Shown: in pieces, positions 1 to 6,034 of the stretch | Position numbering within the stretch: position 1 is the first letter of the stretch | How the letters are laid out: every line of letters starts with the position of its first letter | Source: Candidatus Poseidoniaceae archaeon | GTDB lineage: Archaea; Thermoplasmatota; Poseidoniia; Poseidoniales; Poseidoniaceae | NCBI GenBank assembly: GCA_013329925.1 | Contig: DUJK01000051.1 | Span: forward strand, 1-9,395 | Length of the DNA: 9,395 nucleotides | Direction: 5' to 3' | Position numbers and translations under genes: made by a program | The notes under the pieces: model-generated | Databases searched by the model: none | Told to the model about the DNA's origin: nothing | What the model saw: only the letters and a program-made list of their open reading frames with translations

Positions 1-293
1 TGTTCAATTCCTGCTTGAACTGCAGCAGAGCCAACAGAATCGATATTACTGATTCTATCAATCATCAACTCCCTTGTTCGATTATAATTCAATCGTGTTC
101 GGCTGGGGTCGTCCAACGTTTTTCTTTCTGGGTCTTGGGCTAGAGTTTCTGATTCCATTGTTGGAACTAAGCGGTCTAATTCTTCACACAATAATGCAAC
201 TAATTGTTCTTTTACCGCACCAGATAAACGCATTTGCGTGAAATTGGCAGCAACTGCTCCGATGTGGCCTGAGGAATATGGTTTAGCCGGCAT
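1..293 (-). CDS. Partial small protein, possible divergent histone-fold N-terminus (C-terminus outside window)
   Basis: Open frame read from ATG at 293 down to base 1 without a stop: 97 complete residues, cut by the window edge. An in-frame TAA lies four codons upstream of the ATG, so the start is well fixed; only a weak AAGG precedes it. Not recognised with certainty. Residues ~11-60 can be laid on archaeal histones by eye with only a two-residue gap: an IG..AAN helix start, then MRLS (compare ERVS), then a long helix with LVALLCEELDRL (compare LAKILEEMGRDI), then ERKTL (compare GRKTI). Residues after ~60 (RTRLNYNRTRELMIDRI) are charged, and the protein continues beyond a single histone fold. 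The gene begins 31 bases after the M24 peptidase stop on the same strand and is probably co-transcribed. The coding assignment is fairly safe; the histone-fold idea is inference and could be chance helix similarity. Confidence 0.7.
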   Translation of the reverse strand, partial: MPAKPYSSGHIGAVAANFTQMRLSGAVKEQLVALLCEELDRLVPTMESETLAQDPERKTLDDPSRTRLNYNRTRELMIDRISNIDSVGSAAVQAGIE

Positions 294-324
294 ATGAGGG
301 CCTTACATTGGATGCTTTTGATTA

Positions 325-1599
325 TTAGCAATTAGTTAACCATTCACTATTACCAGATAATGTTAGGCGCTGTAATCCACTTTCCGTCTTTAACCAAGTA
401 TCCTCAATACCGATACTGCCTTTGGTAAAGACAAGTTTTGGCTCAATCGCCATGACCCCATTATCTGGTAATGGTCGATCAAAACCCTGTGCGACAACAG
501 GAGTTTCGTCTAATTGTAAACCAACTGAGTGACCTAAGAACTTGCTTTGATCTGGATTCATGCCCATCAAATGTTCGCTATGACCCATGTTGATGGCTAA
601 CTGCGAGCCAAGCTCCCATGCCGTTGAACAATCATCTCCACGGCCAAGTGAGTTCACTACCTTGTCACTGACTTCAACCATATCGTCTAGTCTTTGCAAC
701 CAAATATCGTCTAATTTACCAACGCTAAACATCCTAGTAGCGTCAACAACATAACCTCTGTGAGCATGAACAAGGTCAACCAAGATGGGTTGGTTTTCTC
801 GAACCTTATTGAATCCAGACCCCATTCCGGCTAACGGGTGAGCACCTGTGCCACCTATTGCTGAATCAAAGAACGAGGGAATCCCTCCAGCTCTGCCTGA
901 AACTATTACTGCTCTATCACATTGTAGTGGAAATCGCCGCATTTGGATATTGCCGCCAAATCCACTTTCTCTACTAATTGCTTCAGCCGCGGCAACTACT
1001 TCCAATTCGGTTTTACCCGCAGCAATTTCTTTCCTAACCGAGTCAAACATTGCTTGTTGCACTATAGCCCCTTCGCGCATCATAGCTAATTCCCAAGATG
1101 ATTTTACTTCTCTTTGTGAGTGAATTAATTGAGTGCAGTCTGCAGTTTTTCCTAAAGGAGTTAATACTGAAGCGAATTTCTCATGGAAATCTGCTGGCAG
1201 TTCGCCTTTTTGTAATGCTGGACTGCCTTCTGACCCCATGTTGGCAAGTGTCTCAGCAAAGATTCGCAAACTGGGAAATTTTTCGATGTTAATTGGGCCG
1301 TCCGTGCCTCCAGCCTCATATTCTGCTCGTTTGATTGACCGCCTGACAAAGAAAGTACTGCCATCACCCCCACAATCTATGCTGGCTTTGGAACCGGTGG
1401 CAGGAACAAACAAAGCCCCGTTTTGCCGTCCTCCAGCATAGTAATACAAGTCAACTGGGCTTTGAATTAATGCCCCTGGAAGATTGTTTTCTTGCAATAG
1501 ATTTGCTAGTTTACTAATCCGTTGTTCAAGTTCACTAACTGGCACTCGCCAATCTTGCCCCTCAGGTCCCAGCAAATCTTCACTCGACCATGACGACAT
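325..1599 (-). CDS. M24-family metallopeptidase (Xaa-Pro aminopeptidase / prolidase-like)
   Basis: A 424-residue cytoplasmic protein with the two-domain layout of aminopeptidase P, prolidase and creatinase: an N-terminal creatinase-like domain at ~20-160 (LPGALIQSPVDLYYYAGG) and a pita-bread catalytic domain at ~165-415. All five expected M24 metal ligands are visible in family context: D275 and D286 (ILVDLVHAHRGYVVDATR, the D-x10-D spacing), H357 (FLGHSVGLQLDETP), E386 (MAIEPKLVF) and E399 (GIEDTWLKTESG). It is therefore likely an active dinuclear metal hydrolase rather than a creatinase, which lacks the ligands. Such enzymes remove or split X-Pro bonds in peptides; substrate choice cannot be read from sequence. 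No signal peptide is seen. The start ATG at 1597-1599 has an in-frame TAG ten codons upstream and no clear Shine-Dalgarno, so the message may be leaderless or SD-independent. It is divergent from pgk and followed by the small gene at 1-293. Confidence 0.93.
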   Translation of the reverse strand: MSSWSSEDLLGPEGQDWRVPVSELEQRISKLANLLQENNLPGALIQSPVDLYYYAGGRQNGALFVPATGSKASIDCGGDGSTFFVRRSIKRAEYEAGGTDGPINIEKFPSLRIFAETLANMGSEGSPALQKGELPADFHEKFASVLTPLGKTADCTQLIHSQREVKSSWELAMMREGAIVQQAMFDSVRKEIAAGKTELEVVAAAEAISRESGFGGNIQMRRFPLQCDRAVIVSGRAGGIPSFFDSAIGGTGAHPLAGMGSGFNKVRENQPILVDLVHAHRGYVVDATRMFSVGKLDDIWLQRLDDMVEVSDKVVNSLGRGDDCSTAWELGSQLAINMGHSEHLMGMNPDQSKFLGHSVGLQLDETPVVAQGFDRPLPDNGVMAIEPKLVFTKGSIGIEDTWLKTESGLQRLTLSGNSEWLTNC

Positions 1600-1724
1600 G
1601 GCTGTGGGTCGTACTAGATGTTGAAAACTCTAACCGATGATGTCTGAGTTTCTCGTGAATTTATGCTCTATTATGGTAAAATCAGCAGACGATAAATCAA
1701 AAACTGCCTGCTGTTGGGAGTAAC
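1600..1724. promoter_or_regulatory. Divergent promoter region between M24 peptidase and pgk
   Basis: 125 bases separate two divergently read starts. The AT-rich block at ~1655-1682 holds TATA-like words for both directions: TTTATG near 1660-1665 reading towards pgk, and CCATAATA / CATAAATTC reading towards the peptidase. An archaeal start about 25 bases downstream of the plus-strand word would fall near 1688, giving a ~37-base pgk leader that includes its Shine-Dalgarno. Assignment of the individual boxes is by eye and uncertain; that the gap must contain both promoters follows from gene orientation. Confidence 0.5.
1716..1720 (+). promoter_or_regulatory. Shine-Dalgarno of pgk
   Basis: GGGAG lies four bases before the ATG at 1725. 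It is complementary to the archaeal 16S 3' end and supports this start for pgk. Confidence 0.6.
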
Positions 1725-2987
1725 ATGGCACAAGTGTTAAACTTGCGCGACATCAATGTTGAAGGCAAGACCGTGCTGGTAAGAGTTGATATCAATAGTC
1801 CCTTACAACCCAAAAGTCAAGAATTTCTTGATGATACGCGAATAAAGGCAATTGTACCGACATTAAATTTGCTGACAAAAGCCAAAGTTGTTTTGTTAGC
1901 CCACCAATCTAGACCTGGCAAAAAAGACTTCACCAACACCCTTGGCCACTCAAGAGAATTAGGCAGAATATTGGGCCGTAATGTCAAATGGGTTGAGGAT
2001 ATCCATGGCGAAAAGGCAATGCAGGCGATTGAAAGCCTAATTGACGGAGAAATCTTGATGCTCAATAACGTAAGAATGGATCTTGAAGAAGTATCAACCA
2101 AAGGCGACTTTCTAGCAATGTCTGAGACAAAAATAATCCAACGACTATCCAGCGTTGTCGACGTATTTGTTAATGATGCGTTCGCCTGTTCGCACAGAAA
2201 CTCTCCATCTATTGTTGGCTTCACTCATACACTACCATGTGTAGCTGGAGAATTGATGAAAAAGGAAATTGATGGTCTTGATGCGGCTTTAGAATCGCCA
2301 CGTAGACCATGCATTGCTGTGGTTGGCGGAATTAAAGTCGAGGATTCAATATCTGTTGCTGATAACATGCTGAGAAAAGGCATCGCTGATGAAGTGTGGG
2401 CCACTGGCGGAGTGGCGAATTTATTGATTGAATATTCAGGAATTGATATTGGTGAATTGAATCATAATTTTTTGGTCGGGGAACTAGGCGAATCTTATCA
2501 CTCTACAGTAGAAACTGCTAAATCAATGCTGAATGATTTTGCTGACAAAATAAAATTGCCAACAGACCTTGCGGCAAATATTGAAGATAACCGGGTGGAT
2601 TTGACATTGGCGGAATTACCTGTTGCGGCGCCGATTTTTGATATTGGAATCAACTCAACTATGACCCTTTCAGCCGCCATTAAATCTGCAGGAACAATCA
2701 TTCTAAACGGACCTGCAGGGGTTTTCGAACTTACTGATTTTGCTCTAGGCACTATTGAAATGTTGAACGCCTGCGCTGAATCTAATGGCTATGTTGTTGT
2801 AGGAGGAGGGCATACTGCTACCTTGATTATGAATCGGGGCTTATCTGCTAAAATGGGCCATTTGTCAACTGGTGGAGGTGCTTGTTTGAATTATCTAGCC
2901 GGCAGGGTCTTGCCAGGAATTGCAAGCCTTGAGTATAGTGCAAGAAAATATCAATTAACAATCTCTCAATCCATAACTGACAATTAA
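1725..2987 (+). CDS. pgk: Phosphoglycerate kinase, archaeal type
   Basis: A 420-residue soluble enzyme that interconverts 1,3-bisphosphoglycerate + ADP and 3-phosphoglycerate + ATP in glycolysis/gluconeogenesis. Family motifs appear in order: VRVDINSP (19-26, with D22 and N24 for 3-PG binding), DDTRIKA (R39), AHQSRPG (59-65), LNNVRM (R117), NDAFACSHR (150-158), the nucleotide-side GGIKVEDS with K204 (201-208), DIGINS (306-311), NGPAGVFE (328-335), GGGHTAT (360-366) and STGGGACLNYL (381-391). The HQSRPG and GGGHT forms, in place of the usual bacterial HLGRP and GGGDS, indicate the archaeal branch. Length matches archaeal PGK (~410), with a short C-terminal extension. The ATG at 1725 is backed by GGGAG four bases upstream. 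An MtaD-like deaminase gene follows 38 bases after the stop, probably on the same transcript. No key residue appears to be missing. Confidence 0.97.
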   Translation: MAQVLNLRDINVEGKTVLVRVDINSPLQPKSQEFLDDTRIKAIVPTLNLLTKAKVVLLAHQSRPGKKDFTNTLGHSRELGRILGRNVKWVEDIHGEKAMQAIESLIDGEILMLNNVRMDLEEVSTKGDFLAMSETKIIQRLSSVVDVFVNDAFACSHRNSPSIVGFTHTLPCVAGELMKKEIDGLDAALESPRRPCIAVVGGIKVEDSISVADNMLRKGIADEVWATGGVANLLIEYSGIDIGELNHNFLVGELGESYHSTVETAKSMLNDFADKIKLPTDLAANIEDNRVDLTLAELPVAAPIFDIGINSTMTLSAAIKSAGTIILNGPAGVFELTDFALGTIEMLNACAESNGYVVVGGGHTATLIMNRGLSAKMGHLSTGGGACLNYLAGRVLPGIASLEYSARKYQLTISQSITDN

Positions 2988-3011
2988 ATAACACAGCCAT
3001 CACCCACTGTC

Positions 3012-3016
3012 AGGGA
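3012..3016 (+). promoter_or_regulatory. Shine-Dalgarno that favours the ATG start of the deaminase
   Basis: AGGGA ends nine bases before the ATG at 3026. An in-frame TTG at 3017 touches this element directly and has no ribosome binding site of its own, so the ATG is the better start. Confidence 0.5.
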
Positions 3017-3025
3017 TTGATACCA

Positions 3026-4285
3026 ATGTCAGAGGAATATGCTGCAAGATATACAGATACTGTTCTGTATGACAGCAGTGCCAACAAGTTTGTTGGTGAT
3101 GTATTAATCCACGATGATGGGGCATGGTCCAAGTCTAATGGTGACGAAGATGTTAGGCAAGTTATTGACGGTAAGTCTAGACTTTTGACGCGTTCCTTAC
3201 AAAACTGGCATACTCATCTTGCTATGCAATTAAATGCCAGGGATTTTAGTGATGGTTTCCCACTAAATAAGTGGCTAAATGAAGCAATATTTCCTACCGA
3301 AGCAAGACTAAATCCCGAATATGTTCGAGTTGGCGCTACTGCAGCAGCAAGTGAAATGATTGCAACTGGGTGCAGTTTCGCAGCTGATATGTACTTTTAT
3401 CCTGCAATAACTGGTAAGGTTCTCGATGAAGCAGGTCTTCGGGGCCTTGTTGGCGGACCTGTCAGTGATTTTGCGCTACCTTCACACCCTGATGCAAAAT
3501 CGGCATTGGATGAAATAGAAAATTTGCTTCAAACCCAATCTATTAATGATCGTATTCAGTATGCAATTGCCACTCATTCTGTTTACCTATGTAGCGAAGA
3601 AACGCTAGTCAGGGCAGCTGATTTAGCAGAACGAAGGCAAGGTAGATTACATATTCATGTCAGTGAGACGAGAAAGGAAGTTGCTGATTGCTTTGAAAAA
3701 ACCGGCAAATATCCTGTTGAATATCTCGATAGTATTGGATTTTTCAAGCCCGGAACGATATGTGCACATGCTAGTTGGGTCAAGAAAAATGAAATCAGGA
3801 TTCTAAAAAGTCATGAGGCAACTGCCGTACATTGCCCCTCATCAAACATGAAATTGGCTTGCGGTGGAACTCTCTCTTTGCCCGCCTATCAGGAGGTAGG
3901 AGTCGATGTAAGGCTTGGTACTGACGGGGCAGCATCTTCTGGTAATGGGCTGAATGTTTTATCTGAGGCCCGTACTGCTTGTTTAGTTCAACGGCATGAC
4001 CATTGGGATTCTACCCTTTTGCCGGCTAAGGAGGTCTTTCAAATGGCAACCAATGGTAGTCAAGATTGGGTTGCTTGGGATTTAGATGATGTACGAATGT
4101 ATCCTCGTGGCAGGTCCGGAAACCGCCATTTAGCTAATTTAGTATTCAATGGTGCTAACTGCCTTGACATGTGGGTTGATGGGCAGGCATTACGTCAAAA
4201 TGGCAATACTAATACTCTTGACGAAAGAAAAGCGATGGATGACCTTGAAGCTTCAATTCAATCGTATTACGAAGGTCTTGAGTAA
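3026..4285 (+). CDS. mtaD: MtaD-type amidohydrolase: MTA/SAH/5'-deoxyadenosine deaminase-like
   Basis: A 419-residue cytoplasmic metal-dependent deaminase. Family enzymes convert the adenine of 5'-methylthioadenosine, S-adenosylhomocysteine or 5'-deoxyadenosine to hypoxanthine, releasing ammonia, as part of SAM by-product salvage. Visible motifs: NWHTHLAM (H62, H64), a family-like WLNEAIFPTEARLNPE stretch (83-98), AADMYF (119-124), HIHVSETRKEV (H211 metal ligand, E214 proton shuttle), CAHASWV (H248), HCPSSNMKLACGG (269-281) and GTDGAASSGNGLNVLSEAR (D300 metal ligand). The active site is therefore complete. Two things are odd: the usual PG before HxH is replaced by RSLQ, and the C-terminal GxLxxGKxADL segment is missing, NG at 343-344 joining almost directly to VAWDLDD. 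Exact substrate is not readable; guanine deaminase or another hydrolase of the same group is possible. ATG 3026 is chosen over TTG 3017 because of the AGGGA spacing. It follows pgk by 38 bases and ends directly against the opposing gene. Confidence 0.85.
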   Translation: MSEEYAARYTDTVLYDSSANKFVGDVLIHDDGAWSKSNGDEDVRQVIDGKSRLLTRSLQNWHTHLAMQLNARDFSDGFPLNKWLNEAIFPTEARLNPEYVRVGATAAASEMIATGCSFAADMYFYPAITGKVLDEAGLRGLVGGPVSDFALPSHPDAKSALDEIENLLQTQSINDRIQYAIATHSVYLCSEETLVRAADLAERRQGRLHIHVSETRKEVADCFEKTGKYPVEYLDSIGFFKPGTICAHASWVKKNEIRILKSHEATAVHCPSSNMKLACGGTLSLPAYQEVGVDVRLGTDGAASSGNGLNVLSEARTACLVQRHDHWDSTLLPAKEVFQMATNGSQDWVAWDLDDVRMYPRGRSGNRHLANLVFNGANCLDMWVDGQALRQNGNTNTLDERKAMDDLEASIQSYYEGLE

Positions 4286-4816
4286 TCATTCATATCTAGT
4301 TAAACTATAGCCGATTATGATAAAAATAAATCCAACAAAGTATCCTGTAGCAGATAAAGAAATATCCACTGTATAATCAATATTTAATTGGAAATCATCT
4401 GGAGTCTCCGTCATAGTTCCAATGCCAACAAAATATTCACCAGACTTTACATTCCACGAAACTCCGGCTTGGTTATCATCACCAACTGCTTCAAATTCAT
4501 TATCTCCTGAAGTACAAAGTTCATTGTTACCCATTTGTTCTATCAATGTTAATCCATCACACTGGGCTTTCTTATCCGCGTCTGCAACTACCAAAAACAC
4601 ATCATTACGATCCCAAGTGACTTCTGCATTGGCTGTGACAAATAATGCTAGAGGATTGGATTGGATAGGTTCATCAGCAAAGAATACTGAATTAGGAACA
4701 TTTGGCGTCGGCACGCCTTCAACACTTTCTTCGGTGGTAAAACCAATTGTCCCCAACAAGCAAATAATAACTGACAAGGCAATCAAGCCGGTACCTATTT
4801 TGGCATTTCTGTGCAA
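4286..4816 (-). CDS. Small membrane protein of unknown function, two helices with an exposed domain
   Basis: Not recognised. From TTG at 4816 it is 176 residues: a short basic N-terminus (HRNAK), a membrane helix at ~6-26, an exposed acidic domain at ~27-153, a second helix at ~155-172 and a four- to five-residue tail, so both ends probably face the cytoplasm. The exposed domain is beta-like (AEVTWDRNDVFLVVADADKK; GVSWNVKSGEYFVGIG) and holds two cysteines (~86 and ~101) that could form a disulfide. Start choice: GTG at 4825 directly follows the antiporter TAG in the same frame but has no ribosome binding site; AGGTGA at 4827-4822, overlapping that stop, sits five bases before TTG 4816, which I prefer. 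If GTG is used the protein is 179 residues. It is translationally linked to the Ca2+/H+ antiporter and may be its accessory subunit; this is inferred from position only. Confidence 0.75.
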   Translation of the reverse strand: MHRNAKIGTGLIALSVIICLLGTIGFTTEESVEGVPTPNVPNSVFFADEPIQSNPLALFVTANAEVTWDRNDVFLVVADADKKAQCDGLTLIEQMGNNELCTSGDNEFEAVGDDNQAGVSWNVKSGEYFVGIGTMTETPDDFQLNIDYTVDISLSATGYFVGFIFIIIGYSLTRYE

Positions 4817-4821
4817 ATAAC

Positions 4822-4827
4822 TCACCT
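4822..4827 (-). promoter_or_regulatory. Shine-Dalgarno overlapping the antiporter stop codon
   Basis: On the minus strand AGGTGA overlaps the last two bases of the upstream TAG and lies five bases before TTG 4816. It closely matches the archaeal consensus GGAGGTGAT and argues for re-initiation of ribosomes that have just ended the antiporter. Confidence 0.6.
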
Positions 4828-5986
4828 ACAATTGTAAAAAGGCCAGAGCAAGTATCACATAACTGCCAAGTAGCATTACACCTTCTAGCCAATTTGATTT
4901 GCCATCGGCTAAAATTGAATTCACCACTAGTACTGCAACAAAAGTAGCCGCTGTTTCAAGCATACCAAATTCTAATGTCAGAGGTACACCCACTGCCCAG
5001 GCAAACAATATCATTGCAGGGGCTGCGAACAAAGCAATCTGAACACTGCTGCCTATTGCAATAGCAATTGACAAATCCATCTTGTCTTTACCTGCCACAA
5101 TTACCGCAGTAAAGTGTTCTGCTGCATTACCAAAGAACGGCAGCAGAATTACTCCAATAAATAGTTCAGGCAATCCCCATTCATCTACCGCAGCCTCTAG
5201 ACTATGCACTAAGATATGAGCCATCCAAGCAACTAATACAGTTGCTGCAATAAGTAATATCCAAGCATCTTTGTTGGTCATTGTAGGATCTTCATGATGG
5301 CCGTGTCCTGGTTCGGTGGCAAATACATGAGCGTGAGTTTTGAGTTGGAACAGTAAAGCTAGTCCGTAAATAACCAACAAGACTATCGCTGCGTAACGTG
5401 ATATTACTTTTACATCAGCGGTCGTACCCCCTGAATAGTGTAATGCACTTGGAATTATGAAAGCAACTATAGCCAGTAATAGTAGTGTACCATTCATCTG
5501 AATTGCGTCACTGTTGAAAGTTTGCTCCTTGTGTTTTATTCCGCCCCAAACTAATGCTAAACCCAGAACAAGTAGCATATTGCCAAGAATTGAACCAATT
5601 AGGGATGCTTGGGTTACAGTTACCATTGTGTCAACAATTTCCGGGTCTTGTGAGGCAGCATAGATGGCAAGTCCAACAATGATTAATTCAGCAGCATTGC
5701 CAAACGTTGCGTTGAGAAATCCACCGATAGCCTCCCCCGTACGCAGAGCGATTTCTTCGGTACCTTTACCCATGAGAAATGCTAGGGGCATAATAGCGAT
5801 CATTGAGAACAGAAAGGCCATGGTTAGGTTATGGTCATAATTAAAATAAACCGCTAATGGCAAAGCAATTAACAGCCAATTTAATTTGTTCTTAAACGGG
5901 CTAAAAGCATCAAGTAATGAGTCCATTGCATGGTCTAATTCATCAGCGATTTCCTCAGCAACCGCCTCGATACCTGTCTCTGCCAT
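4826..5986 (-). CDS. Ca2+/H+ (cation/proton) antiporter, CaCA superfamily, Cax type
   Basis: A 386-residue integral membrane protein predicted to exchange cytoplasmic Ca2+ (or a similar cation) for H+. The two hallmark alpha repeats are clear: GGFLNATFGNAAELI at 88-102 and FFGNAAEHFTAVIVAGKDK at 284-302, each centred on GNAAE with the acidic residues E100 and E290 used in cation binding. About eleven membrane helices can be drawn (approximately 36-48, 54-72, 87-110, 123-149, 165-181, 196-215, 241-262, 272-297, 303-331, 340-360, 368-385). An acidic amphipathic N-terminal stretch (1-33) and a histidine-rich loop (H218, H220, H228, H230, H231) between the two halves fit the central loop of Cax proteins. 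Length is normal. The ATG at 5986 has no clear Shine-Dalgarno. The gene lies 48 bases downstream of the surface-protein gene, and its TAG is followed at once by the next gene. Ion specificity is inferred from family, not shown. Confidence 0.93.
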   Translation of the reverse strand: MAETGIEAVAEEIADELDHAMDSLLDAFSPFKNKLNWLLIALPLAVYFNYDHNLTMAFLFSMIAIMPLAFLMGKGTEEIALRTGEAIGGFLNATFGNAAELIIVGLAIYAASQDPEIVDTMVTVTQASLIGSILGNMLLVLGLALVWGGIKHKEQTFNSDAIQMNGTLLLLAIVAFIIPSALHYSGGTTADVKVISRYAAIVLLVIYGLALLFQLKTHAHVFATEPGHGHHEDPTMTNKDAWILLIAATVLVAWMAHILVHSLEAAVDEWGLPELFIGVILLPFFGNAAEHFTAVIVAGKDKMDLSIAIAIGSSVQIALFAAPAMILFAWAVGVPLTLEFGMLETAATFVAVLVVNSILADGKSNWLEGVMLLGSYVILALAFLQL

Positions 5987-6034
5987 GGTGTTGTGATTGA
6001 AAATACACTAATTGAGGTATCTATCCAATTTCAC

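Noticed and set aside
1161..1373. Second minus-strand frame within the M24 peptidase
   Set aside because: Out-of-frame shadow of the peptidase; composition is not protein-like and no family motif is seen.
848..1441. Overlapping plus-strand open frames inside the M24 peptidase gene
   Set aside because: They lie antisense to a gene with all five family metal ligands; their translations have no recognisable domain and no ribosome binding site.
1817..2752. Minus-strand open frames within pgk (1817-2224 and 2498-2752)
   Set aside because: Antisense shadows of a strongly conserved enzyme.
3017..3025. TTG start three codons upstream of the deaminase ATG
   Set aside because: It immediately adjoins the AGGGA element, leaving no spacing for ribosome binding; ATG 3026 is well placed.
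4422..4820. Plus-strand 132-codon frame opposite the small membrane protein
   Set aside because: The minus-strand frame has two clean membrane helices and a coupled ribosome binding site; the plus frame shows no such organisation.
4826..4828. Pyrrolysine insertion at the in-frame TAG
   Set aside because: No pyl genes or other in-frame TAGs are seen, the antiporter already has full family length at the TAG, and a good re-initiation site explains the junction.
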